This document shows positions 49,112-61,444 of a DNA stretch of 64,000 nucleotides, piece after piece. Below the pieces are notes generated by a model. That model did not search any database and was not told the origin of the DNA. It saw nothing but the letters and a program-made list of their open reading frames with translations. This stretch comes from Cryptomeria japonica (Eukaryota > Streptophyta > Pinopsida > Cupressales > Cupressaceae). Position 1 is the first letter of the stretch. Each line of letters opens with the position of its first letter. A program made the position numbers and the translations under genes. Where the stretch lies: positions 764,069,413-764,133,412 of the forward strand of contig NC_081414.1 in NCBI RefSeq assembly GCF_030272615.1, in the 5' to 3' direction.

Positions 49112-50270
49112 TGTAGACACCTAAATTTGATTAATTTAATTAATTAGTGTTCTATCCTTCTAGTTAATTAATCTTTTTAATTATTCTATAGTTCTCCTTT
49201 AATTAATTATTTGACAATCATAAATCATTTAATTAAATAAATTTGACCATTTTCCTCTATTAAATAAATCGAATGCCTAATTTGATTATTTAATTCTTTT
49301 GTCCTTTCCTCCTAATATTCCCTCACAGAATTAATTAATTCTATTTCCTCACATGTCTCCTAACTTTAACCCTTATCTAACCCTTCCTCTAGCCTAACCC
49401 ACCTAACTAACCAAAGGGTTTAGTCAACCCTATTCCTTATCCCTCGTCATATGTGTGCATTTCCAAAATATCCCAAATTTCCTAAAAATTGGGAAATGCC
49501 TTTGAATTTGGGGAAAATATCTCAAATATCCTAAGCCATGTAATTATCCTCATTTTTGGAGGAACCCATTTCCTAAAATTTGGGAAAATATCCTCAGTTT
49601 TTAGGAAAGCAAATTTCCTAAAATTTGGGAAAATATCCCAAATATCCTAAGTCATGGAAATCTCCTCATTTTGGAAGGGAACCAAATTTCCTAAACCATG
49701 AGAATGTCCTCATTTTTGTAATCTCTTTTGGAATAGAACCTTCCAAATTGAATGTTTCACTCCCAAATGGGCATGTGTCATCAAGGACACATGTCATTTG
49801 CTTCCATGACACATGCTCTTCTCAGGGACACGTCTTCCTCTCATGCCTCTCCATCTCTCCCTCTAGCCTATTTAAACCACCCATTTTCCTTCATTAATAA
49901 TCCACTTTCATTTTTCATACTCTTATAATACAGAATTATTCATTTATTTTCATTTTCATAACCTCATAATGCAAAATTATTTACTCATCCATTTAGCATA
50001 GCAATTTGCATCACATATTTGCTTAGTTTCCACCTTGCATTCACTATCTTGGAACATAATCGAGTATCTATCATTCAGCAAGCACACATCAAATCAGGGG
50101 ACTATTAGATTGAAGGATAATCTAAAGTCTGCAGTTTAATTACTTCTATTTCGTTTATTTATATTTCTTCTTTCTTAATGTTCTAATCTTGAGTGTGGTT
50201 GAAATATGTGTTTGTTGATTGTTTAGTTCAACTTTTCAAACTCTTTAGTTTACATTCACAGTTTTCTACA
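49112..50270 (+). repeat. G2 3' LTR
   Basis: It starts TGTAGACACCTAAATTTG and ends about TTTTCTACA, 1,159 bases, and is a direct repeat of 37379-39646 minus the insertion. The shorter tandem array and several substitutions show clear age. No target duplication matches the left flank of the 5' LTR. Confidence 0.8.
49869..49876 (+). promoter_or_regulatory. TATA box of G2 3' LTR
   Basis: TATTTAAA in the context CTAGCCTATTTAAACC, matching 38315-38322. Confidence 0.45.
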
Positions 50271-51868
50271 TATATTATTTATTTTTTTGTACACATATTA
50301 TTTAAGCTTTCTTAGGTTAGTTAGAAGCGGTTAATATGAGGAACATGATAAAATATATTAGCTACATGTGTCATTATCCCACACTTGTAATTGTACCTTT
50401 TGGCTTGTTGTTCCATCTCTCATAAGCAATATTTTGTCCTTACCTAAGTAGGTTATCAGATAGTTGAGCTTCTTACCCACTTTGGGCATTATGTGTCACC
50501 TCTCTGAACTTTTTTTATGTCTTCACCTAAGGAGATTATGCCACATATTTTGGCATTTACCAAGTAGGTAAAGTCTCCCATCTTTTATGAGTAGGAGTTA
50601 ATGCTACTCTTGGTTGTATGTCTTTATTTTTTTATATATATAGCACTCTCTTCTTGCCCTCACTAGTTCAGTGATATCTCAGTGAGAATATCGAGGGTAT
50701 TCTCAAATTCTCTTGTATCTTATCTATTATTCTCACAATTCAATTTTATCTCCACTCTACTATTTTGATCTTCAATCATCTGTTGATTGGAGTTGCATGT
50801 AATCTTCAATCGACATCAAATCTTAGCTTGATTCTTACTTCTCAAAAGGTCAACAAAAAGGAATAAGAGGGTTTACATCTAAAGAAGATGGTGTAACTCC
50901 AAAAATGTAACATTAGAGAGGATATGGATGTCCTCAATAGTATCCTCCAAATCTACAAGATAGGAATCACAAAACAAACCTATATTTTTTATTAATTGAT
51001 TATGCAAGTAGCTATATTTGGAAGATAAAAAATATCCTACGTTAAATCACTAGAAGCCATGAACATAGTAACACAAGCATCACCAAATGTAACAATAGAT
51101 GGAAGGAATATCAACACATCTCTAGAACCTCAATAGATAAAAGAACTCCAAGATTCAAATTTCCATATTGAATCTCATTAAAATTGTTTGCACTAGATGC
51201 CTTAGTGTGTACATCAAATAATTATGCCATTGTTGGAGTACTAAAGTCCTAAGCCTCAAGATGTTGACTTGTAAATGAAGATAAACCATCTAAGTTTATG
51301 TTAGGAGAGATAAAAATTGAAGTCTCGATAGAATTATTTGTTGGAGGAGGATAAGTATTCAAAGATATTCTATTTGTCATCAAGGCAATCAAACTCTTCC
51401 CATTCAACAAGCACTGCAACTATTTTATGATCAATTTTTCAATAGTTATTAAGTGATTCTTTGGGAATGAAGGTCCATTTGAATCTCCCTACATCTCCCA
51501 AAATTTAGTCATAGTGTCATGATGGTATTAATACCATCAATGGCCATTTATGTGTCAATGTCACAACTACAACCAATTGCATGGGAGTGTAAGAGGGCAA
51601 AGCCCCTCCTATAAGGATTTGAGGGGTAACACCCCCAAAACAAAAATTGCCCATTATTTAATAAAAGAGTCGATTTTTATTTTGGTATGTAAATCGAATT
51701 TTGTAAACTACAAAAAAGCTTGATAAATGAATGGTTTTGGAATTTGAAAAACCATTAAATTATAGTTTTCATTTCACTAAATAATAAAAAGAAAGTGGAC
51801 AACTATTTCTCTTTGAATGTAGCCTGCATTAGGTGAAACGCACTAAATCTACGTATTATTGTTGTTGG
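50271..51868. other. Unassigned sequence with copia-LTR-like texture
   Basis: 50330-50880 has features of a plant copia LTR (TATATATATAGCACTCTC as possible TATA, then CTCTTGTATCTTATCTATT), but no second copy or borders were found. 50880-51868 is A+T-rich and non-coding. No gene supported. Confidence 0.35.
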
Positions 51869-52313
51869 TGTAAATTATTCCTCATAATTACACCTTACTT
51901 AAGTTGACTTAGAATAATGCATTTCATAGTAATTTTCATATAAGACACTTAGGGAAGTGTCCACATAGAGATGAAGTATGTAGGAAAAATTTCACCTTTT
52001 GTGGTCTTATCTTGTTGTTGCATTCCACATTCAATGGGTGATCCACCTCTTGTTGAATATTTTATTATTTCTCCTACCTACTCCTACTTACCCTACCAAT
52101 CCGTGTTTCTCATTGAGTCACATGTCATGATTGTGTGGTCACATATCCATATGGTCTTGCCTTTATAAGCAGACTCATCTACATTGTATGTATTTTTTAA
52201 TGATTCAGTTGATCAATATTTTGCATCATTGATAGGAATACATTTTGTTCTTGTCACATTTTGTTCTCTCTTGTTTGTGTTTTCCATTGCCTCTAGATCT
52301 TGGTAAATTCTCA
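51869..52313 (+). repeat. 5' LTR of the compact element
   Basis: Starts TGTAAATTATTCCTCATAA and ends GGTAAATTCTCA; matches 53699-54127 closely. Confidence 0.85.
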
Positions 52314-52315
52314 CA

Positions 52316-52328
52316 TGGTATCAGAGCC
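52316..52328 (+). other. Primer binding site of the compact element
   Basis: TGGTATCAGAGCC, two bases after the 5' LTR, the initiator Met-tRNA type. Confidence 0.9.
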
Positions 52329-52731
52329 ATTAGATTTTGCCAATTGAGAGAAATTTGATGTAATTTGGGGTTTTGCATTTTGGAGTTTTCTATTGCAAGT
52401 TATTATTGGATCTTTTTGGGTCAAATTTGAGGTCAACATTGGATTAAGAAGGTTCGAGAAAGTAAGAATCGTCTTTTATTTTGTCCAAATCCGACATCCG
52501 AAGCCAAATCTAGAGTCGTTTGAAGGTGAAGGGTGGTGACTTGTCCCAGGAGTGATCTGCAATTTTGGAACATTTTTGACAAATTTCATCATCGCCATTG
52601 TGCTCAAAAGGCCCAAAAACCCCAAGATCGCCTATTCATTCATCAAAATCAACTTTCGTTCCTCCAAGTTGAAAAAAAATTGCCCCCCTTGATTGTTGGT
52701 ACGGTCAATGATGCAAGTGGTACAGATCTGA

Positions 52732-52767
<36 letters not shown>

Positions 52768-53698
52768 TGATTATTTTTATTTTTTCTAAAAAAAATTTTA
52801 AAATATTTGAAAATACATATTAAATAATTTTCTTTAATAAAGTTTTTTGTGGGGCATTTAAATAAATGTTTTTCTTAAACTTTTAATAAGTTTTTGATAA
52901 AACAATTTTTTTAATAAATAAGCAAAAATGGGAACAATTTTTTTCCTTCTCACATTTTCTGCAGTATTCTATAGTTCATTTTCTTGGTGGCATCATCTTC
53001 TTCAGTTTTCAGCTTAGCACATTTGTGATTATGTTGTATTATCTTGCATGAGCTAAGTTGTATCGCACTATTATAAAGTGTCACATCTCTTTGTATCTTG
53101 TCATTGATAACATATTTTGATGTAATCGTCTTGTACACGTAGATTAGGAAATATCTTGTGAGACTTGATGCATGGCTCCAGTTGAGACTTTGATTGTACC
53201 GGTATTTTTGTCATTTACGAGTATCCAGCAGGTTGTCTCCATGCTTAATCTTCATTCTGTTGCAGTAAGTGATTTATCGTCATCAACATTGGTACCTAGT
53301 TTTGTCACACTTTGACATTCTTGGTGCAACATTGGCTCTATTTTTTCCTAATGGGGAGGTATTTTAGTCAACATCATTGTACCATCCTTGCTGGAGATTC
53401 TACATTGAGGGGAGCCTTCATGGTATCTCTTCTTCTCTCTTATGGGGGGGCTTTTCCCAAACATGAGATTTTGTTCTTCTCATACTTCATCGAGAGCATT
53501 GTGTGTTTTCATCTCTTTTGGGAGGGGGGGATTTTTTCCCATGTGGTTTTTCTCTTTCTCCGTTTGTGAGAGATTGCATTGGTTTGCATACATTTGCATT
53601 TGTACATGGGTACCTAGCATGGCCTCATAGCTAGGGACCCATCTTGCATTGTTAGCTTAAGTGCATTCCTTTAAGTTGCACTTAAGAGGAGGTGTTCA
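52329..53698 (+). other. Non-coding interior of the compact element
   Basis: After a leader-like section with a (TA)15 repeat at 52735-52764 the sequence has only short frames. The G-rich 3' part (53350-53698, ATGGGGAGGTATTTTAG, TATGGGGGGGCTTTTCC, GGAGGGGGGGATTTTTTCC) is typical of 3' leaders of plant retroelements and is shared with 37142-37378. Confidence 0.7.
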
Positions 53699-54127
53699 TG
53701 TAAATTATTCTTCATAATTACCTTACTTAAATACTTAGGATAATGTATTTCATAGTAGTTTCCATATGAGACACTTAGGGAAGTGTGCACATAAAGATGA
53801 TGTATGTAAAAAAAATTTCACCTTTTGTGGTCATATCTTGTTGTTACATTCCACCTTCAGTGGGTGATCCACCTCTTGTGAAATATTTTAATATTTCACC
53901 TACCTACTCCCACCTACCCTACCAACCCTTGTTTTTCATTTAACCACATGGCATGATTGTGTAGTCACAGTCTTGCCTTTATAAAAAAGCTCATCTACAT
54001 TGTATGTAATTTTTAATGATCCAGTTGATCGATATTTTGCATCATTGATAGGAATACAATTTATTCTTGTCACATTTTGTTCTCTTCTTTGTGCTTTCCA
54101 TTAACTCTAGATCTAGGCAAATTCTCA
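53699..54127 (+). repeat. 3' LTR of the compact element
   Basis: Starts TGTAAATTATTCTTCATAA and ends GGCAAATTCTCA. A few small deletions relative to the 5' LTR (for example the ACATATCCATATG-type segment is shortened). Confidence 0.85.
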
Positions 54128-57100
54128 AAATTGTGAATTCGACATTGTATTTAATATTGTCTATTGCTTCAGTCTACCTAAACCCTAACACCTCCATCCC
54201 ATCCATACATTTTCCTAAATAAAATCTATTATCTAACATATCATACCTAAGCATCACCATAAAATAACACCATACATTATATGACTCTAATAATAATAAA
54301 TTATAAGAATTCAAAAGTACTTGAAATATATTGATAATTAATTACTTTATTCAAGCTTGATGGTATGGTATAGATACCCAAGTGTAAGCAAACTTGTATC
54401 TCTTGATCTCTTGTATTATTTACTATTTATCGTAAGTTTGTATTTTAAAGTGAATTGGGTTGAAAATTCTCCCAAAGCTACGGATTGGCAGGCAAATTTT
54501 TGTTGCAAGATCATGGATTTGAAAATATTAAAGTTCACGTTTTTGACCAACATCACGGTGGCTGTTCTTTGTTAAGACGGCTCACAAATTTGAACAAAAT
54601 AATAAGACTAATGGCTATACATAATTATCTACGAAGACAACAAACACGTAATATCTTATAAAAATGGATTAGAATCTATGGTGCAGCAGTTAGATGTTTC
54701 AATTACGACAAGGTCCCCCTGCAGGGCCCCCACTCTCACAGATCATGGGAAAATGGTGGTTGTACTAGACATGAACTAGCCAACAGCAAACATGTAAGGA
54801 ATTTCGACCTGCTCCCAAAAATCAGAACTGTTTGCCTTGTACTAATTATAAATTATAAAAAGTCTTGAAAACAATTATAACGGTAACTCCATTTATAAGC
54901 CAATATTAATGCTTATAATTATCTCCAAAAATGAAACCTCTAGCAAGGAACATTTAGCTAGCCCATAACTATAACAGAACTTTCAACTTAGGACAAACAG
55001 AAAACAACATAAGCAATTTGAGGCGAACAACCTGTTCTTATGTCTTGCTTGTAAATAAATGTGACTTGGAAACACTCGAATAAACTACAAAAGTAATATT
55101 AATGAGTAACATGAGAAATATTAAAAAGTTCACAGAACATAATAGTTACTGCTTACAATGTCTCAGCTTTTTTATTACCAAGTCATTTTTGGATTGAAAT
55201 CCCTAGTTCATGGGTAGAATTACAAAGAAAGATTCACCCTGCCCTGAGTAATGCCCAAATAAAGGAATTATTCCTAAGACATCTCAATCTGAGAGGCATT
55301 GTCATATCCGTTGTCTGCAAATAGTGAACTCCCCTTCCTCTCCTGCATATATATTTACAAAAATTGGTCGAATAGGTACATATGGCTCCTACAGGTGGGC
55401 ATGCACATTTAACCATCTACCAGAACACAACCATTTCTATGTGACTTCCATAATCATGCAGCTGCACAGAAGCTTCGTTACATGATACACAACCTAAATC
55501 TGTATATGTCACGAGACATTAATAAACAAAAACCTTGCTAATCCCATCTAAGATGCTGACACAACCTTTACCACATGGTCCACAACGCAACTTGTATACT
55601 GTGTCTATGGTATTCTAGAAATTTGTCTACAATCAAGATGTGAATTTTTAAACTAAGAACTGGTTACCGACTTTGAAAAAATTCAATCATTCAGAGAACC
55701 ATAACACTTATCTTCTTCTTCATAGACAATCAGAGTAAACATTAAAACGACCTCTTAGACACTAACAGACCGATTCCATTGGGAATGAACAAAATAGCAC
55801 AAAAAAATCAATTATAGCATAATGATATTAAAATGGCATGCTTCCCTCCTTACAAAAAATGGCATGCTTCCCTTCTTACAAAAAGACATGTACATTAAGC
55901 CCAACCTCACACGTTAGATCCCTAAATGTTGCCAAAAAAGAATTTATTTTGTATCCTCAACAGGGTTGACAAAAGCCCAATCTATCATGAAGAGTGGACA
56001 AAAGTATACATAAAATCACGTTTGCAGCTACAGATATTTGCAAGAAAAACTGCAGTAAAGAATCTTCCATGAGATAGCACACTAGGCATGTTTCTAATTG
56101 ATCTGAACATGTACTGTTGGCTTTTGTCATTCACAGCAGATCTACCAGAATTTCCCATACCAGTACAATAGTTCCTTCGGCCTGTCAATCATAGCACAAT
56201 CTATAAGAATTTTCCATAACAGTACAAGAGTTCACTTGGCTTTTGTAATTCACAGCACAATCTACCAGAATCTTCCATACTGGTACAGTAGTTCCTTTGG
56301 CTTTTGTTATATTCACAGCACAATCTAGCCAAATTTTCCATACCAGTCCCTTGTCAAATTTCTCCATTAAACCTGATTGTCAAGTTTTACTCCAGTATTT
56401 AACAACCCCCAATGTTGCATCCTGATATGGAACATGCGAGAATAACCTACAATACATCTGCATTCAACACTACACTTAACCATGATTGCTATCAGTTCAA
56501 GTAACTACTTTTGTCTGATAAGTCTGTACGTTGTAAACAAAGCTGTTTTTATCCAACCTCTTCAGACCAATGTTAAAACACATGCAGTGGCTTCTTACTA
56601 TGGCGAAGCTTTTGATATAAAATCTTTATGAAAATTCCTGGAGCTTTCAGTATGGAACTTTAAATTTGTAGAGCACAAACATGTGCTTCTTTGTATAACT
56701 TCCAAAAATGTAGCCCTGAAGCTTTTCATAGTGGTAGTCAATGCAGAACAAAAAATTGTTGTAGTTAGAATTATGTGATCTTTGAAATAAAAAGACAAAT
56801 CTGCAGAACATACCTGTTGGTATCTGTAGGGACATTTATCCCCTGCAAAGGGTTGTCAAGAGAACCATCATATATCTTCATTCTTCAGGTCAAGCATGTG
56901 TCTTAGTTAACAGAAAAAGGAACTTGGGATGCAATTAGGCATGCATGGAAACCGAAATTGGCACATTTCCAGATGCTGAGCCGTTGTTTGTGCACACTAA
57001 TTTGGTGTTAACTCTCGCTTGTTCAAAGCATATATAGTTTAATGATAATCAGCTACATCTACAGCTACTTAAAAGAACATTGTGTAATGTAGTCCATAAG

Positions 57101-58621
57101 ACAGAAAATGGTAGTCAACTGCTTACAAAAAGTACACGCTTGTGTCACATCAACTAATTCATGTTCATGCATTTAAATGTACCAAGATTAGGGGATTCCG
57201 CACAGCACCTATCAACTGCTAGTATAAAATTTCCCAGGATTTGGATCACTATTTAGAAATATTGCACGATCATAAGATTCTAGACCTCCACAATTAAGCA
57301 TGCCCCTCATAATTGTCAAACCAAACAACTTACATGATAGATCTAGGCTCACCACAAGTAATTCCTGTACCAACATAGGGAAAAATAATCTACATTGCTA
57401 ATCATGTGATTGGCAAGGATGCCACAGAACCTAAAAATTGATCCTCTATTACATCACATGATACTAAGCAGCTCAAAAACTTAGTAATATCCTGTTGATG
57501 TCAAAGCATGACATGTTATACTCATCTAACACTGTTACTCTTGGCACCAAACAACAGAAGACTTGACAACTAATATTCTATAGCACCAAACAATAGAAGA
57601 CATGCCACCTGGTAATCCATACATACAATCCACTGATAGGAATCTTACCATACCTTCACATGCCTGACAGCTTCTTTGGCCACTTGAGCAAATTATGTAT
57701 TTCCTGCTGAAATTTAAAATTAACTTACCCTTATATATGATAGCCATTGTGTTTCCTGCAGTGTAAATTACAAAGAAAAAATTGCTATAAAATTGAAAAA
57801 CATTATCCACAAGCTCTGCACAGTGATCATCACGCAGTGTACCATTGATGTTCATTGTTCACTCATCGCTCCAAGTCAAAAAACATGGCAATATGGTACA
57901 TGCAATGCTAGTGACTGTACATGTGGAAGGTACATAGATTTGACAATGCCACCGTGTGGTTCAGGAAGTGCAAATGCAATCATGACCAAGTCCAAAATGT
58001 TCCGGGTACAAAAGCGCCAACCATAAAAATGCTCGAGAAAAGATAATGTACAAGTTCTCGGGAACAAATGGAAAAAGGTACAGATAGCCGCTGGGCGACC
58101 CTGAAAGAGGATTGCATGCAAAGAGTTATCATTTAATCATTCAAATTTGATGAATATATATTAAAATTTTCCATACTTTATTAACTTAGGTTGTTCATAA
58201 GACGACCAAAAAGGAAAACAGTTTTAACACTTAACCTAAGCTGCTAACCAAATAGAAGACAGATCACCATTGTTTGTTCAATGAATGCCCATAAAAGGCT
58301 ACAAGCTTCAATAGCTTTCTCAGCAACATCAACTACATATTCATAGTTGTTTAAGTATAAAAAGATTCAGAATCTTAGAAACTAACATGGAACACAACAT
58401 TACATACTTTAGAAACTACCAAGCATCTGTGTACTTCTGGTGCTTCCAAAACCTAGTGGGTAGTCGAACAGAGGTTCGTTGAATGCCACATATCATATGC
58501 ACTAACTGATAGAACTTTGAGTATTCTGTCAAGTTTAACACTTTAAAATGCTCTAATAACAAATTAAATGCCAATACAAGCAATTAGTAAAAAATATTCT
58601 AGGATAACCTCTCGAGCTTAT
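54128..58621. other. Gene-flanking sequence, no supported coding region
   Basis: No LTR or protein motif recognised. The short frames on both strands (for example 57535-57855 and 57793-58026) overlap each other and have no domain features. The part from 58621 leftward probably holds the 3' untranslated region of the RNA-binding gene. A possible polyadenylation signal, AATAAA on the minus strand, is at 58182-58177, about 440 bases after the stop. Alternative 3' exons further left cannot be excluded. Confidence 0.4.
56117..56352. repeat. Minisatellite, about 60-base unit, four copies
   Basis: Units run TTGGCTTTTGTCATTCACAG...CTACCAGAATTTCCCATACC...CAATAGTTCC. Copies begin at about 56117, 56176, 56237 and 56300. 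The short minus-strand frames through it are by-products of the repeat. Confidence 0.8.
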
Positions 58622-58763
58622 TCAGTATCTTGTTGGGGTCTTTGCCTTCTCGATGAGAACAATTCGACCTTTCCACTCAGTTTGATCAAGTGCTCTTATT
58701 GCAGCATCTGCATCCTCATCTCTCTCGAGTGTTAGAAACCCAAAACCTCTAGAATCTCCAGAC
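58622..58763 (-). other. Coding exon 3 of the RS/RRM gene
   Basis: Acceptor TTTTGCAG|GTCTGG. Encodes SGDSRGFGFLTL through EKAKTPTRY and a TGA at 58624-58622. The intron falls just before RNP1. Confidence 0.85.
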
Positions 58764-60856
58764 CTGCAAAATAAGAGAGTGAATATGTAAGGGTACAACA
58801 ACTTTAAAATCATATCTTGAGCATCTGCTAATTCACAAAGCTAGCTAAATGGCCCTTTCAACTCAAAGCACCGAACTTAAAACTGATAGGTAATCCAATT
58901 TCAAAGATTGTTCTGAAAGGTCAGCCGCAAGTGTATTGCTAGTGATTTATAATGAGATGAGGACAGGAGAGAAAGATTGTTAACTAAGAATGCAAGTTCC
59001 ATACTTCTGACAAAGCTTCCAACACACCGGTGGTCAACAAATGAGTAGTAAATACTAGCATAAATGCATGAGCACTAGGGAAAAAGAGAACGTTAGAGAA
59101 TTCATGACAGAACAAATAGCCAACCCCCAAAAAAAACTTCAAAAGAATCAGGGGAAAGCTCAGCAGATGACAAAATCAACTTTGATATCCAAACTATATT
59201 TAAGATGTCCAAATTAGTACCCTGCATGAAAAAGATACACAACTTCTTAAATGTAAACAAAGTCTGAAGAAATCTCACCGCTTATCTCGAACAACACGAA
59301 CATCAGTGACTTTTCCAAATCTACTAAACTTCCTCTCCAAATCTCTCTCTGTGGTGTCAAAGCTGAATCCTGCTATAAATAAGTTATTTCCAGGTTTTCC
59401 AAGACCAGTGTTCCTGTTTGGTGGTGGGGACCAAGGCCTGCGTCTTGGAGACCGGTGTCGAGGGCGATATCTTTGAGGGGACCTGCGCCTTGGAGAATAT
59501 CTGTTCCTTGGTGAATAACGACCCCTGCAATCCATAATCATAAAGCTCATGCAATTAAAATAATTTGATATTTCAAAAAACGAAGAAAATGGTAGCATTA
59601 TATTTTACTCTTGAGCATGTACGTGGAAAATTAATATCCGGAAAATGCTAATAAGTATGTTTTAAAGGCCATAGCAAAAGAACTAGAAAAACAAAACAGA
59701 AACAAGTGACATACCTGGGTGATCTTCGATAATAGTTTCGTGCAGGTGACCTGGACCGAGATCTACCATGATAACCTCTTCCGTAACCAGGTGAAACACC
59801 ATGTCTTCCAACAGGGGACCGTGACTGGTCATGCTTACGTCGAACTTCTTGAGGTGAATACCTTCTTTTCAGAGATGGAGATACATGCCTAGAAACTGGA
59901 GACCTGTGCCTTGCTGGAGAAGATGGTATCTCCCTTCTGGGAAGAGATGGTCTGTGCCTTTCAGGTGAAGGTGACTTGTACTTCCTGGGTGAGGCTGATC
60001 TGTGCCTTTCAGGTGAAGGTGACATATACCTCCTAGGTGAGGCCGATCTGTGCCTTTCCGGTGAAGGGGACATGTACCTCCTAGGTGAGGCTGGTCTGTG
60101 CCTTTCAGGTGAAGGTGAAATGTACTTCCTAGGTGAGGCTGATCTGCGCCTTTCAGGTGACGGAGAATTGTACCTCCTAGGTGAGCCTGATCTGTGTCTA
60201 CCAGGAGAACCTGACATTTGCATCGCAGGAGAGGCTGGTCTGCGCCTAATGGGTGAAGAAGGATGCTCTGCAGGAGAAAGTGATCTGCGTGAAACATGAG
60301 GCACAGAATTTGTAGGAGAATGTAATTGGTGCCTGGTAGGTGAAGCAGATGTGTAGTTTGCCGGTGATGCGGATCTAGATGGTGATGCTGACACATTTTT
60401 TGCAGGTGAAGGCAATCTAGCTCTTACAGGAGATGGGGACCTTTGTCTCAATGGTGTAGATGATTGCCTTGGAGGGGTCTTCCCTGGAGAATCAAACCTC
60501 CCATCAGTGAATGATCCTATTTGAACCTTATGCGGACTTGACATTTGTCTTGGAATGGGTGATGCTGATCTAGACTTTGGCACTGGAGACACTGAAGGCC
60601 CTTTGCTCATTTCCATCCGCACAGGAGAATATACTCGGGGATTGTCAGTTTCCATCTGCATCGAGAGGCCACCTCCAGTTGTATTTTCCTGCCAAGGCTT
60701 CTCTTCATAAGGTTGGTAATCATAATCATCACCTTCATCTTTTGTCACAGCTTGATTGAGATCAAGGTCGGCTGATCTTCTTCCATACTCCTCCCTCGTG
60801 CCCCTAGGTAAATCTTCCTGCCTGTCCCAGGACCTTGTAGGTGATTCTAAGGCCAT
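58622..60856 (-). CDS. Arginine/serine-rich RNA-binding protein, SR45a/Tra2-like
   Basis: Predicted 509-residue protein from three coding exons: 60856-59715, 59524-59279 and 58763-58622, total 1,530 bases with GT-AG introns of 190 and 515 bases. The start is the ATG at 60856, two bases after a good 3' splice site (ATACCCACAG), so an upstream 5' UTR exon is likely; coding sequence further upstream cannot be excluded. Residues 1-100 are acidic and unrecognised. Residues 110-420 are rich in SP, RS and RSP dipeptides with a 16-residue repeat. An RRM spans about 427-503: RNP2 LFIAGF (429-434) and RNP1 RGFGFLTL (468-475). Such RS proteins act in nuclear pre-mRNA splicing and are phosphorylated on the RS region. 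Layout, one RRM after a long RS domain and no long C-terminal RS tail, resembles plant SR45a. Exact orthology not tested. All exons lack in-frame stops. Confidence 0.85.
59279..59524 (-). other. Coding exon 2 of the RS/RRM gene
   Basis: Acceptor ATTGCAG|GGGTCG and donor AAGCG|GTGAGA. Encodes the last RS stretch (RYSPRNRYSPRRRSP) and the first half of the RRM through VTDVRVVRDK. Phase fits both neighbours. Confidence 0.85.
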
Positions 60857-60858
60857 TC
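59715..60858 (-). other. Coding exon 1 of the RS/RRM gene (with 2-base 5' UTR)
   Basis: Acceptor CCCACAG ends at 60859 and donor CAG|GTATGT falls at 59715/59714. The exon ends after two bases of codon 381 and encodes the acidic N-terminus and nearly all of the RS region. Confidence 0.8.
59945..60245 (-). repeat. In-frame 48-base tandem repeat encoding SPSPERHRSASPRRYM-type units
   Basis: About six copies of a 48-base unit lie in coding exon 1 (residues about 204-304). Units end in RRYM, RKYI, RKYK or RRYN. The 48-base period keeps the frame. The antisense frame (59976-60299) is open because of the repeat and is not a gene. Confidence 0.9.
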
Positions 60859-61444
60859 CTGTGGGTATATTAATGCAATTGTTATTGTAGAAATATACAG
60901 CATCATTATATGGTATCAAAAACATATTGCTCTGTCGAAGTAGAAAAAGTCAGTTATTAAACTAACAAGAAATTATTTCTAAAACATTCATATTAAACTC
61001 CAATATGCTCATAATTGTGATTGAATTAGAAATCTTTGTTGTTCTTATGTACTGTATATACAGAATTTTCATTTTTCAAAATTTGGTGATAATCTATAAC
61101 GTAATCCAATTTGAGATCTTACCCTATTCTTTCTTACCATATAGAATTTACATTTTTCTATGTTTGGTGATAATCTGAAATAATTCGTCCAATGTCCTTA
61201 AAATTTTATACATTTTATTAAAAAATAGGGGCACTCTAAAAGACTGCATATTTTATTTTTGTTTTCTTAATCACAAACAGAATTCAATGAGAACAGCCAA
61301 TTAGAAGGCATGTCAACATATTTAGAACCTGTAACTAGGACTATAATTCACACAAGCAATTCTTAGTAGTACTAGAAAGGAAAATCCTAACAAATTACAC
61401 TTGAGACAAGCACCACCAAAACCTATCATTTGCCAGGAAAACAA
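60859..61444 (-). other. Probable 5' UTR intron of the RS/RRM gene
   Basis: The minus-strand sequence upstream of the start exon ends in a splice acceptor, and no promoter-like sequence lies directly upstream, so this is probably intron. A short motif, TTTGGTGATAATCT, occurs twice (near 61083 and 61165). The 5' exon and promoter were not located and may lie at 61600-64000 or beyond. Confidence 0.45.

Larger units (their letters stand above)
51869..54127 (+). mobile_element. Compact non-autonomous LTR retrotransposon
   Basis: Two direct LTRs of about 440 bases flank a 1.39-kb interior that has a Met-tRNA primer site and no recognisable gag or pol. Whole length 2,259 bases. It must borrow proteins from other elements. 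No matching target duplication was found at the ends (GTTGG on the left, AAATT on the right). Confidence 0.85.

Noticed and set aside
57535-58121. Overlapping frames on both strands at 57535-58121
   Set aside because: No domain, splice or composition support, and no agreement between strands.
59976-60299. Plus-strand open frame of 107 codons with a repeated LGEADLCLSGEGDMYL-like unit
   Set aside because: It is the antisense of the in-frame 48-base repeat in the RS exon. A 48-base period keeps any stop-free frame open, and there are no other gene features.
59869-60396. Minus-strand open frame of 175 codons rich in His and Leu
   Set aside because: It is an alternative frame of the same repeat in coding exon 1; the RS frame has the RRM, splice phases and family motifs.
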